DNA from: Ifrita kowaldi
Lineage: Eukaryota > Chordata > Aves > Passeriformes > Cinclosomatidae
DNA length: 64,000 bases
NCBI GenBank assembly: GCA_013398055.1
Contig: VZRS01007674.1
Coordinates: 882,470 to 946,469 of the forward strand
Direction: 5' to 3'
A program made the translations under genes and the position numbers. Below are positions 1 to 13,400 of the stretch, piece after piece (position 1 is the stretch's first letter; the number at the start of each line of letters is the position of its first letter). The notes under the pieces were generated by a model. The model saw only the letters and a program-made list of their open reading frames with translations. It had not been told where the DNA came from and made no database searches.

Positions 1-1384
1 AGCATCTGGGGTGCCTAATCATATAGTCCAGAACATACTGAGAGAAGTTCTTATTCCCCTGCGTTGCATGGGATCTGCCATGTGAATTCAGTTGGATCAG
101 TCTTATATTTACACATTGCCAGGTACACACCTCTTACCCTCCCACACACACCAATAAGCAAACTGCCTAAACTTAGGAATTTAAATGATTCGTATATTTT
201 CAGCCTTCTTCAGTCCTCACAGCTAGCCTTTACAACCATCACAGTAGGACAGCTTTAGAAGAGCCATTTGTTAATAAAATGTAGCCCATTTTTCATTGCA
301 GTAGAAGACTTGCTGGAGCATAGATTGCAGTGCTTTTACTGAGAGCATGAATAGATACTGGGTGTTACTACGAGTTAGACGTACTACAACTGCCACTCAT
401 TGACACAAGCTTGGACTGCACTCAAGTCTTTGAAAGGATTATTAGGTCTAGTGGGGACAGCCTCTATAATGGAAGACATGTTAAACCCAATAGCTTGATG
501 TCATTAGAAGTATTATGACTTTTTCAAGTCTGAAGGAACAGAACTATGTTTTCCAAGTACGGGGTTCTGGTATTACATTTCGCACTGAAGGAGCACACCC
601 AGCTGAGATCTTGGCATGTAAGAGAAGCACTAATGAAAAGAAGCACACAATACTTGGTGCAGAAACCAACACTGGTACTGCTGAGGCACTGTCATTATTA
701 GCTCTGTTTTGTAGGCAGAGAAACTGCAGTGACTGCACAGCCTTGGAAAGACATCTGTAGTGGTGAAGAATACAGGCTTACCAACTTCCTGTGCAGGGAG
801 CTGCCAGGAAAGGGTTTATTCTCAAGCTTCAGTAATAAGCTTCACATGTTGCCTATTCACTTTGTCACTTGCATGAGTAAATGGCCCCTCATATTTGTTA
901 ATTATTTCCAGAGAGAATAGCGCTCCTCGTCATGCAATCAAAGGTGCTCACTGTGTTGGAAGGATACACGTGGCTGATTAGTTTACACATTTTATTGAGC
1001 AGACAAAAAACTTGCTTTTTCGTTTCCATTTCAATTACTCAGAAATTGCACTCAGTTTATTGATTTCAGATGAGTAATTGGTTAGATTTTCATTTCAATT
1101 GTGTCTAGCAATGACAATCAAACCAGGAGGAGAGAACTTGACTGCCATCAAGGCAGTGCTGATTTCAGTCACTGTGTCATCAGTCACAGAGAAAGCAAGA
1201 AACAGTGTTTGTGGGGCTGTGGGTACCACAGTGGGTGTAGCTGCAAAGGAGCAACACAGGATCAACAAAAAGAAGGGGAAAAGTGGGGCAAGGAGCAGAA
1301 GATTTTGCAGTTTTAGGGAAAGGAAAAGGGCAACGGAAAAAAACAAACTTCCTGACACTGATGCTTTCTGATTTCTTTTAACAG
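1..1384 (+). other. HAAO intron sequence left of the first visible exon
   Basis: I searched this stretch for the exon encoding residues before 82 (a YQLEGDM-like motif) and did not find it, so it is read as intron. It ends in the acceptor at 1384. The short open frames at 515-760 and 1078-1371 have no recognisable similarity. No repeat was recognised. Confidence 0.7.
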
Positions 1385-1491
1385 ATGTTCCTCCTACCTG
1401 CCAGGATACCTCATTCTCCTCAGAGATATGAAAACACTGTGGGTCTTGTGGTTGAGAGGGAAAGATTAAAAACAGAAATTGATGGGCTAAG
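1385..1491 (+). CDS. HAAO: HAAO coding exon (residues 82-117), catalytic cupin with metal and substrate residues
   Basis: Exon of 107 nt, phase 0 at its start and two bases into a codon at its end. The acceptor is TTTTAACAG and the donor is GTGAAG. The product reads [20 protein letters not shown] and onward, nearly identical to human HAAO from residue 83. His91 (codon 1412-1414) is the third iron ligand. Arg95 (1424-1426) and Glu105 (1454-1456) bind the substrate. The first codon is ATG, but it aligns with internal Ile82 of human HAAO, so it is not the start codon. The terminal AG joins the A at 4349 to make Arg117. The 144-aa frame on the opposite strand over this exon is a shadow. Confidence 0.95.
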
Positions 1492-4400
1492 GTGAAGTAT
1501 GAACTATTGACTAATCTGTTAGAATTCATAATATAAACTGATTCCTCATATCAATATAATACTGTATTTTACTTTGCTAGTAATTTAGCAGATTCACCCT
1601 GGCAATTTTATACTAATTCTATCCACACATCTATTTATCTATACACATATAAACAGAGATATCATTTAGCATTTGATTTAGTTGAACAAGAAACGTATTG
1701 AAGTGTCTTAAATGCATGTTGTGGTTATAGCAATCTTCTTATGTACTACCTACTGCTATTGCTGTAAGTTTTAAAAAAGATCTCAGAGCTCTCTAACAAC
1801 CCAAACAAAAATATTTTTTATCAGTTCTGGCAAGCAGAGTATTAATTCCTTTGTAAGCACTGAAAGCAAGAAGATGAAGAGCAGCTTTCTTGTCAAGTGT
1901 GTGGGAAGCTGGAAACAAAAGTCAGTTTTCTCACCACTAGATCCTCTACATTGTACACACCTCTGCCTAGGTTTTATTGCCTTATGAGAACATCTTCATG
2001 TAAGTGAGTGGTTTGCTTTCTATTCTAGTGGGAGCAGGACTAAGCTTTGTTTCATTCCATATGGAATTCGTAAGTCTAAGAAGGCAAATCACAATAGTAA
2101 CATTAGCCGGTCTAGGAAAGCTGTATTGGTATTAACCAGAGATGACTGACCAAACAGACTTTACAGCTGTTCATATAATTTGTAAAGATTTAAAACTGCA
2201 GTGATATGTATAAAGTGCTTTTCCTGTCCTTTCACCTACAGTTTTGCTTGTTGCATGGGCAGCATCACAGCAGGAAGATTGCAAGTGAGCAGAGCTAAAA
2301 AGACATACTTTTTCATTCAAACAAAAAAGGCTACAGAAAGAAACTAAGAAAGGGACCATTCAAGACAAGAAACCCATGTAATTGAATTCCAAGCTAAAAA
2401 CAAGTCCAGTTCATTTAAAGCATTGTTTACCTATGCACTTGTCCCTTTTTTTTTCCTTTCACTGCAGATCTGTAGATTGTGTGGACTTACATTATTTAAA
2501 AGATATTTTGAGCTAGAAAAAATTGGCCAGTGATTTAGATAAAAAATTTTATTATTAATGTAAAAAAGGAACTTAAATAGTAAAGTAATGTAAAGTAAAC
2601 TTTACGTAAAGTAAAACAACCTACCATGTGAAATCTGTGAACAGTATGAGAGAGAGAAATGCTGAATGCCTTTTTAGGGATCCAGGCTGATTTAGAAATT
2701 TGCACTCCAATATAGGCATGCTTATGTGGAGAAACTAAACTAAAAGCTACCTTATGGCTTGCAGGTGGGAATTAACACATCCTCAATTCAAAATATCTAA
2801 TCCGGTGTCTGAAAATACATCGCTTAGTGGTTTTTAGTGCTCTTGTTTTCACACTGATGTGACGAAAAGAGACACTCAAAGTTTTGGAAGTGAACAATCT
2901 TGTCATGTTTTTGAACCTACATTCCCTCTGTGTGCTCCTGGGAAAGAAGGGAATTTACAGCCAGAACCTCTAATATTCTCATACTTTTTTCAATACCAGC
3001 CACCTGCAGCAAAGACTGTACAAGAGGAAATCATAATGCACTTTGAAGTATGCTGGCTCAAGGTCTAATGCTGTGTTACTGTTCCATTATTTATCATGTC
3101 TACAAGCCTTAGTCATAAATCAGAGCCCCCAGCATGCTGATTACTGTGCAAGTGAAGAATAAGTAGCCTACCCCAGTGTTCCAGCCTAAGTAATGATTAC
3201 ATGTCTTGTGCTATGAGAAAAATGATCTAGCTAATCTTAATTCTACGGCAAAGAAGTACAAAACCATCTAAATTTGAAGTTAGTCATATTGTTGGATACT
3301 TTGTTTTTACCAAACAAGACATTTTTAGCATCTCCCTTCTCTGTGGATTGTCTGTGTTCAGAATTTGTGCTGGTAGCACAGCTTTTTCCATGTTGGAGGT
3401 ATAGATATTGTTACTCTCTTCAGTGTATCCACTTTTCGCAAAACTTGAGGAGCCAGGGAGCTCTTAGAAAATTTCTGGACAATATGCGCAGAGATACATA
3501 GGACAGACAAGAAGATACAGATGTGCACAGGATAATTATGTAAGCCTTGTTTTCCTCTTCAGACACACATTCCAATAACTTTAACCTAAAATACACACAG
3601 TACCTTTTTAAAACCAGTGACAATATTAGTGACAGTACTGGATCATCATTCCTTGCCAGTCTATGCAGTCTTTTAAAAATCTGAAGTTAAATTATGTATT
3701 TGCCATTCCATAGATTGATTCCACACAGCAACCTCGACCTGTTGACCTCATCAAAATTTATTTATTTGCTAAGACAAAAAATAATGCAAGTGAAGCACTA
3801 AACTCCTCTTCAGAGGGGTGACCTAAACACTGCCCAAATCTATGTAGCTGAAAACCTTCTATTTTTCACAAACAAGTCCATAAGCCACCTTGTTTTCTTA
3901 TCAGCCCTTGCATGGGCATTAAGCAAGCTGACTCTCTCAAATATGAGTATTTACCTCATAGCTGCGTGGAAGCAGTTACTGGAAATGGTAGTTGGGTCCG
4001 GGTTTTTTGCAGTAACTACATCCAAGGTGAAAGTTATTGGTCCTGAGAGATTATGGCAGCGATCATTTCCAGGATGAAATCTGGAAAGGTTGCTGAAGGA
4101 ATTTGGTGACTTATCTGTGATCAACAGAACTACGAGGCACTCCACAGAAGTTTGAGCACCCCACCCGTCAAGTCGCCTAACCAGGCAAACTGAAAGCTTT
4201 CCCCAATAACCATTCCTTGGAATAAACTACACCAGGCTTGAGAATCAGTTGCTCCTACAGAACATCAAATAGCTATTTTCTTCAAAAGACTGAAATTGCC
4301 TGATCAGTTAGTTAATGAAAGGATTGACTAATGTGTTTACTTCATCAGATACTATGTTGGAGAATCAACTAATGTCCTCTTTGAAAAATGGTTTCACTGT

Positions 4401-7400
4401 GAAGATCTCGGCACTCAACTTATACCAATAATTCAAGAGTAAGTTTTTTCCTTTGTAAATTTAAAAAAAATTGAAATGATATTGTAGCTCTTCGTCAGTC
4501 TGTGGCTTACATCAATAATTTGCTATTTGTGCTGCATTTTACATAGACTTGTTAAAAGTTAATTGCTGCTCTATAAATTTTTAATCATGTCTTGTATGCC
4601 CGAAACTCATCAAATCAGATTAAAAAAAAAAAAGATAAATCAAGTGTTTCACATATCCGTATGGAACACACTTTTTTGGACCAGTAAAAGCACTGTTACT
4701 AAGTGCAAAAAGAATTGGGTGAAAAATTGACACTGATGTATGCTAAGTTATCTAGGTAAAGCCCTAAATTGCTTTAGGGCTTCTTTCGCACTTGTTTTAA
4801 TCTAGATGCTTTTAATTGATATTATTTATGAATAATCAGGACTGTGGCAAATTTGGTAGAGAGCTACTTTCTAGGAAACAAGTGAATGTCGTTAACTAAT
4901 CAGTTTGTTAAATGGTTGCTAAAGGTGAACGAGGGAAGTGTTTAGCAACATAAATCTCGTAGGACTTTCAGACAAATCCTCTGTCAGTAAAATAGGTATA
5001 GTCTTGCATACATGTGGTAGTAGCTGAGGATTTGGCACATCTATTCTCAGCACAAAACTTACTGGCCGGTATTGCTGCCTAGTCTTTGTAAACCTACCTT
5101 TGTTAACGTGAATTTTTTACTTGTGTTTAAATGTTCATTATTCCAGGTTTTTCAATTCAAGGCAATACAAAACTGGAAAACCAAACCCAGGTAAATGCAA
5201 ATTCATTCCAGAATTAGAACAATTGCTGATTGAATAGCAATGATTCTCACCACATAAAATAAGTATCTGTTTTTCTTTCTGATTATGTGAATTTAAGTTA
5301 CTTTGGAAAGTAATTCCTTTCATTACCCCAACCACAAGGAAATTCCATATACATGATTACCAACAGCATTTTGTTTGATCATGTGATGCCATCATAACCA
5401 CCTATCAGGTAACTATACTAGTGTGAAATGTTAGTATCTCTATCCTTCTGTGCCTTTCAAGTCTTATACTAACAAAATTTCACTTCTGACTGCCCATAAT
5501 GAGATTTTTGTGAGTTGAATTGATGCACTCTATACGTACTTGTACTCCTTTGCCTATAACTATACACTGTGATCTGCTCTTGGGAAACCTAGAGAAAGCC
5601 AGATGCTTTTAGTTCCTGTAGGGTCTGATCTGCTTAACATTTTTTTTCCATACTGTCTTGCCCCATTTTTTATTTTGCCTCTGTTGTGGCTAGTGATTGC
5701 AAATTCTACACTGGAACAGATACTCCAGTTGTAACTCCACTTAAGTCTGTTGGAAAGAGAGACATAGAACAGAGAAAGTGACTGCTCTAGAAAACCAATC
5801 TTTTAGTTTTGGCTTTAGGAATCAGATCTCTCAAACATGATTATTGCTTTCTGCATGGCAACAAAAGCCTCAATTGCAAGGATATTGCAACAGCACCTTC
5901 AGTGGGAAGCTTGTTTTGCTGAAATCTTACAGTCCTGCAGGCCCACAGCTTTACATGAGCACCCAGCATGTGCATGATCCATTGCTATTGCTTAACGTAA
6001 ACTATGCCCAAAATACCACCCTTGTGTCTTAACTATGTACAAAAGACCACACTGTATAAACATTTCTGCACCTGCAGGAACAGGCTCTATGGACTATTTG
6101 GAAGGGCTTTAGTTAGGTGCAACCTGGTCAGTTCTGCTGCAAGAACTACCTGGAAAGTCTCCATGGCATTGCCAGGTTCTTAATTGACACATGGATAATC
6201 ATCGTAAGAACAGCAGAAGCTGCTTGTGTAATCTCCAGGAGAGCCTGAGATTCCTTCCTGGAGAGTTCCTACACCAGTTAGCCAAATGCTAACCAGTTCA
6301 GTCAATCCCGTTGCTCAGATAGGTTTGTTCTTTCAAACCTCTCTGCTGTCTCATCTGTGCTGACAACTGAGGGATGTCCTGCACCAGCCAAGAAATGTAT
6401 GTATGGCTTAGGTACACTACACTCAACTATGCTACTCTTGACCTCATGACCAACTTGAATGTCATCCTCCAGTCACACTCAAAACTTGAATTCCGTAGCT
6501 CTTGTAACAAGAGAAATTTTAGTTTCCCCTCGCTAAAAAGTTTTTGGAACCAGCTGTCCTTAATCTCCACATTAATTCCTGAATATCTTAAGATGATTGT
6601 TATGAATTACTCTAAGAGAGACAAATGTTCCAGTGAAACATTATTCCCATGTCTATCCCATTTCTCTGCTTGAGTGTCACCTTAAAAATGTCACTGTCTG
6701 CCATCTCAGTCAATAACAGACCAAAGCCCTTACTCAGCTCCTAAAATTGGGTTAAGCTGGTTTTTACAGGAACATCAAAGTCCTTAAAAATAGTTAACTA
6801 AAACATTGTCGCCAAAATGAAAAGTTAACAGAAGAGTCCTTTGTATGGGGCAGCAACCTTAAAGACCTTGCAATCAGGAAATGGTAAAGCAGTCAGAAAC
6901 CCTGCCTGAAACCTTTGCTGCTGAACCAGCTTTCAGCATTGGTTGCTTTACTGACTGGGGAACGTAATTCTCAGAAAAAGTCTCCGTGTTTCTTATAAAC
7001 AAAATGGGGTTGTCTCCAAGATCTTACTTTTTTTTTTATGCCCCATGAAAATGTGTTTTAGTCTGAGCGTGTCACCTATGTTTGGGTGTTGGTGGTTTGG
7101 TTTCTTTGGGGTTTTTTTTGCACGGAGGGTGTGAGGGCTAGGTAAGGCGGGTACTGCCTCACTGTATGTTCATACGGTGTTTAGCAGAGGAAATATAATT
7201 TCAGATGAAGCCTCTAGATGCTGCTGTAATAAAAAAAATACCATATCAAACATAGTATCCTTGCTCAATATGGTGGTTTCCAATAAGCATCCTTCACCAA
7301 GCTAACAGTTTGTATGTCAGTAACAAATTAATTATGTCAAGGCAGAAGCAAAGTAACATTAAAGATTTATATTGTTAATATTTCGGCAGAAGATTAGAGC

Positions 7401-10400
7401 TAAAAAACAAACATGACAATCAATCGGAAGCTATAATATATCCTGACACCTGTTTTTTAAACAAATAATTCTGAGAAACTGTTATTGACAAATCCAGTAC
7501 AAAAGGTCTTTTCTTGTAATTTACCTGGAAGGTTTTCCGCCTGCAGAACAGCTCCCTTTTTCCAATTTTCAGGTTTCGTGGACAGTAAGTAGCTCAACAT
7601 CTCAGTGATATCTTATGCATGAGGAAAATACCCCACATTTTTAATTACAAAAGTTTTAGCTTATAGCTCCTGTAACTGTCAGTGAGACTGACAGTGTTAA
7701 AAAAAAAAATCAGAGTTTGACTGAGATAGAAGTAAGCTGCTAATATGTTCAGTCTGAAGGCAACTCAGCTGACAGAAAAATAATGCTTTGGATTTATGCC
7801 CTCAGGAGCTCTCTTTTCTTTTTTTTTTCCCTTTTAAGAAGTAGAGTTCAGCAACCAACATGACATGTATAACACATAACAAGCTACCCCCAGTTGCTCA
7901 TGATGTTTCACTCAATACATATCTTAACATTGTCTGAGCTGGCCTATGCAGAGGATGGAGTTTCAGCCTTGTTTTTCAGTTTCTCTTCTGAAAATCCAGA
8001 ATTCCCTCCGTTTAAAAGTGCCAGCTGAAGAACTCTCAGGTTCCTCTCTACGTAAGCCTGAACTAGTGCCTCACCTTCTTAGAGAGCAATGGAATAAAAT
8101 TGAAGAAAAACATCTTCAAAGAAATCCTTGATTGCAGCTCACTCATAGAGAAAAGCTGTAAATGGAATCAATCAAGCTCCAATGGCTTTTAAAAAAACAC
8201 CATATAAAAAAAAAGAACCAACCCAAACAAAAAAAACCGACTCTAAATCCAGACCTTTTCTTGATTTATTTATGGTTTCTGGCTTAGCCAGTTGCAGGGA
8301 AAGTCCCTCTGAAAGCAGGGCAATCAGAATATATGAAGAGACAGCAGAAGAGGGACTCAAGTCCCATCAGGAAAAACATAATCAGAAATATATATTGCAT
8401 GCAATCCTTACTTGAGGCATCTTCCCTGGAACTGTTTTGTAGTTTATTACTAGACTCTTTTGTTTCCATGTGCAGAAATAAAGTTTGGCGATACTCACCT
8501 CTTTTTTTATCAAAAAGAGTGACTATATTTAGGATATAGGCTATACATGGAACTCTCAAGATGGGTTGGTTTTGGTTACTTTGCATATTTTTTGACATGA
8601 GGAATCATAGTTATCCAAACAACTCTTGCTACTTTCAGTTGAATCAGCCTGAGACCAAGATTCTCCCAATGTATCTATTTCATCCCACTTTTCTAGTCAA
8701 GAGGACAAGAGACAGTTCAGACAGAGAAACCTCAGTTCTAGTAAACAGTGATGGCTGAATATTATTTGCAGAAGTAACCAGAAGCTCAAAAGCTTTTCCT
8801 GCCATGCCTGAAATAATCCAGACTTCTTTTAGGGGTAGTTTGATGGGGAAAAAAACTGCAAGAAAAGTTTTTTCCTAGGTTAGGTGTGTTTGAAAATGAA
8901 CTTCATGAACGTTAATGGTATAGGTAGAATGTCAGGTTTTTGTTTATCCAAATTAATCTACGTCTAATTGTCAATGAATTTTATTTCCCATAAAAACTTT
9001 GTTGTCAGTGAACATACAGATATATAACAGAAAAAACAGTCCCGTAGACTTTGCTAGCTAAACTCTCATTGATATTTGGTGTATCTAGGGTAATTTACAA
9101 TCTGGACTAAGAATCTGGTTGGCATGGTTAGAATACAGAACATTTTTATGTTTGTGATTCAGAGCAAACAAAACCTAAGGAATTGAATGAGTATGAAAGA
9201 TAAGGTACTTTCTTCAGTCAGTGGAGCAGCGATACCATAGAGCCTAGGGCATGCTCTGTAAATGTTTTGTGGTCTCAGCAGTGCTATTAAACAAGTTATA
9301 AGGGTAAGCTCAGCTTACCTTATAAAAATCAGCCTCTGTACTGTCATCCTCTGCAGCTAATCCAGTGAACCTGTATAGACAGTATTTGCTGCTCAGTCTT
9401 GTTTCACTGATATATAAAAACAAGCAGATCTTTATTCTTCTGCTTTTTCTTATTTTCAGTTAACTGGCTGGTGGACAATGTTAATTCAACTAAAACTATC
9501 TCAGAAAACTAAAAACAGGCAGGGAAGATATTCTGTCTTAATTTGCACTAGAGACAATACCGGGCCATGCTTTTGAACTTAAAGTAACTGTATAAATGTT
9601 TGTGCTTTTCTGTTTTAAGTACATAGAAATAATTCTAAAGATACTGTCTCCATGTTTTCGGGTTTTTTTAAAATAAGAATGCTAATTTTGAACATAAGTT
9701 TTATTTGCTCTGCATCTGTTTAGAAAATGGACTGTTTGATTCTCTTTTCTCTCATCTTTAAGGACTTCCAGCAGACCTAGATAGATCACTCCTCTTCTAT
9801 AATATGGTACTTGAATGTTTGTATTAAAAAACCCAGCATATGAGCATTTAGATATTAAAGACTAATCCTCTATGGCATTTATTTTTGAAACAGCCAGCAG
9901 GAGGTCTCCAGGACAGCACAGTATTCAAACCAATACAGAGACCTAATAATTTTAAACTGTCTAGTCCCATCAAAACTATACAGCTCTCCAAAACACCATC
10001 TCTGTAACTTTTATCGACAATGTGAATGTTCTCCTTTCCTGTATCATCCTCATTGCTCTCTTCTGGCAAAGATGACCACATAAATGCACTATTCATCTTT
10101 AGCCTGTCATATGTAGATCCTTTAAGTAACTTCCAAGTCATGTTTATATCTCTCCTGAACTTGCACCTAAACTGCAAAGGGTATGTAGGTAGATGAAGGG
10201 AATAGAGCCATATAATATAACCCTTTAATTCTTATAAGCATGTTACCTCTCACTGGGTTCATCTATTTCCCCTCCCCTCATATTTAAATACTTTCTACTC
10301 TACATCAGTCCCTAATGAGTTCAGATCTCATACTGAAAATGAACTACTCAGATAGACCAACCTAAGTCAGCAATATTAAATGCAGAAATAAAGTAGGATT

Positions 10401-13400
10401 ACCATGTCTGGAGTATGGCTGCTATAATTTTCCATGTGAAAACTTCTACCGAGCTTTTTAATTCCAAACTACAATGTATCATCCAAGACCCAGGACTGCA
10501 GGCTGCACATTCTCTGGAGCCAAAAAGTTCATTAGGCTCCCAGAGCCCAGAACTGCTAAAGACAGCACCAAAAAAATCCCTAAGAAAGTCTTCACTAAGA
10601 AATCTGCTTCTCCCACAATATTCTCAAGTGAGCCTCCTCACAGAGGAGTAGAACATAAACTGTAGCCTCTGGGAGCTCTCCTAATGCTTCACCATGTGAA
10701 CCAAGCGGCTACCGACCTTTAGTGCATTATGTACATAATAAACTTATCAGAGGAAGAGGAAGAAATTCCCTTTAAAGTTGTTTTCCTTTCTGTTCAGAGT
10801 TTTGTGAAAAAAATAAGAAATATTTAAGAGCTATAAAGCTCAGCAGTTTCACAGCAGGTACGTCCTCTCTAATAAAGTAGCTTCTTTCTTCCTTACACTC
10901 TTAAATGCTCCCCAGATGGCAACATCTGAAACAGAAAACTCACTAATAGAGTTCATCTGACATTTTCACTAGTGTTTCTAAGGCTATTTAGTGGTAATAG
11001 CTCACACATGGTATACAAATCATTGTCTCACCAATGGAGCGAGGTCTCAACTCATGTTATAATGAAATATCCTATTCCTATTCTGTGGAAACTGAAGTTA
11101 CATACAAAGAGGATTAATGAAATGCCCGCAGTTATAAAAGGCAGATTCAGAAACAAAATTAAGATTCTGTATTTTAGGATTGGAAAAGTGGACAGCATTT
11201 CTCAATACAATTTGTCATTCTTAATTACAATAACCTAGCTAGATCATGAAGAACCGTTAAAAAGAATTATGGCCTAAATAGAGGCCTTTTTTGTTTTAAT
11301 TTATTCCTTTCCTTCTGGCTGATGATATCTCTTTTTGAAAAAGCTATATTTCTATATTACAGAAATATTTTTCAAAGCTTTCCTCATCAAACTTCTTGGT
11401 TTCAATTAAGAAAAAAAAAAGTTGTTCAGTTTCCAGCATAGATTTAATGACACAAAGAAAAATGTGCCTAGAAATAATTACACGGACAAGTCATAAATTA
11501 GCAGTCGTGCCAATTCTCAGGGCATGCCACAAAAACAAATACAGTTACACAGTGAGTGCTGTATTTTCAACTAAATGTTTCTGCATCTATACTCAACAAC
11601 AGGGAAATGAACCAACAACCTTCAAAGTAATCACTCACGGTCAATGCTTTCACTCTGGATTTTTATATGGACTGGGCTAACTACTTGTTTTTTCAAACCC
11701 AGATGTCTGAAGTTATATCCCTCATTTCACAGGTTTTATTTGCAGAGGTATTAAAATCTTATTAGTCTCATCGACATTTCTGTTAACTTGGAGAATAAAA
11801 CAGATTTTTTCATAGAAATTAGGTAGGCACATATTGGAAAAACATCCCAGGGAATGTATTATTGCTGGCATTGACAATTAAATGTGAAATGCCACAAAAC
11901 TCTATCACTGGAATTATTCCTTATGATATAGTGTTGAAGAGATGGAAATTATGATTAGAAAGTGTACAGAAATAAATTAATACATAATTTAAAAAGAATT
12001 CATGAGCTCTTTATCCCTAGTCTGAACCATTTTACGCTCAGTTAAAGGATGAAAAAACAAAGAGGATTCAATTACTCCACTTTGAATAATGATGTCTTCT
12101 GCTGTTATAGAGGGAGACACCATTTATAACGGGCTGTATCACATCCTTGCATGGAGTTGAGGCCACAGCATGTAGGGACAGACTGTTTCTGAGGCAGCAC
12201 AGCACCTTAGGATGGTGGGATAATTAGTAAGAATATAAGGGGGTTTAAAGATTTGAACATTGTTCCATCTAGAAGTGACTCTTTCATCACTGAAAGATAG
12301 TTTTTGATAAAGCCAACATGCAATCAGGTCACCTTATTTAAATGTATTTCAAGTGCTTTACTATTTCTTTCGTTTGAACAAATCTTGAAGAAACAAGAGC
12401 TGTGGGAAGAGCCTGGGGATAGCAGGGCTCAAGAAAGACTCAGAGAATGAGATAGTCTGATTTCTTGACAAGAAAGCTTAGGAACATCACCAGGGAAGGG
12501 AAGGGGGGCCTTCCATGCAACACGTGAGTTTCGGGTAAGCAAATACAGCCACATACACCTGATAGGTCAGTGTCAATCTTCTTTACCTGTTCTCTTTATT
12601 GCTATCAGAAGCACACTACTCCCAGCAAGCTCAAACTCTTCTTTAGATGGTCTCTGTTGAGCCTGTAACTACCTATACATTCAACTTGCTCTTTTCTTGC
12701 AAGCTGTTTTCTCTGTTTTGCCCAGTTTAATATGCTCAGTCTCAGTACGGTCTCGGTATTGTTTAACTGAAGTCAACTTCCTCTAAAACCTGTAATTTCC
12801 TTTTTTAAATATTTACAAACTCATTCGGTAAACACAATGTATTTTTCAGCTTAACATGATATCATCACATTGTAATTAAAACCTGAAAAAAAACTATAAT
12901 CCCCATAAAGAACACATTGCTGTGATATAAATTTTTAATAGTAATGATCTACAGAAATGGACTTTAGTATTGAATTTTTAAATAGATGTCTGAAAAAGTA
13001 GGAAGATATTAGATTTGATGTTCCACTTGGTGTTATATTACTTGGAAAAACCTGTGCAAGACTTTTAGATGACTAGCTTAGAAGTGCCATTTTCTTGCAT
13101 TTTGCTGGCATATTTTTACCTTTACCATCATTAAACACGTTGTCTCCTTGTCTCACGGTATTGCTAGAGCAGAACTCCAGAAACACAGGCTTGCACTTGC
13201 TCAGATACTGTTGAAAGCAAATGTACAGACTAAACAGAAATATATGCAACAATATCTAAATATAAGCCTTTAGCCTGATTAGAAATACCTTTAGAAGCAC
13301 CAGGCTTCAACTCCAATATGTGTGGAACTGCAAGAGATTGGATCTTCTTCATTGTAGCTTGTTAGCTCAAGTTCACAAGCATTAGGACACCTACAGCTTT

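Noticed and set aside
1095..1529. 144-codon open frame on the minus strand over the first HAAO exon
   Set aside because: It is antisense to a well-supported exon and shows no domain of its own.
6079..6114. Acceptor-like CTGCAG followed by a donor-like GTGCAA
   Set aside because: The frame fixed by the previous HAAO exon hits a stop inside it, and it has no HAAO similarity.
7562..7573. A possible 12-nt microexon between TTTTCAG and GTAAGT
   Set aside because: It would insert residues into a stretch of HAAO that already aligns without a gap to the human protein.
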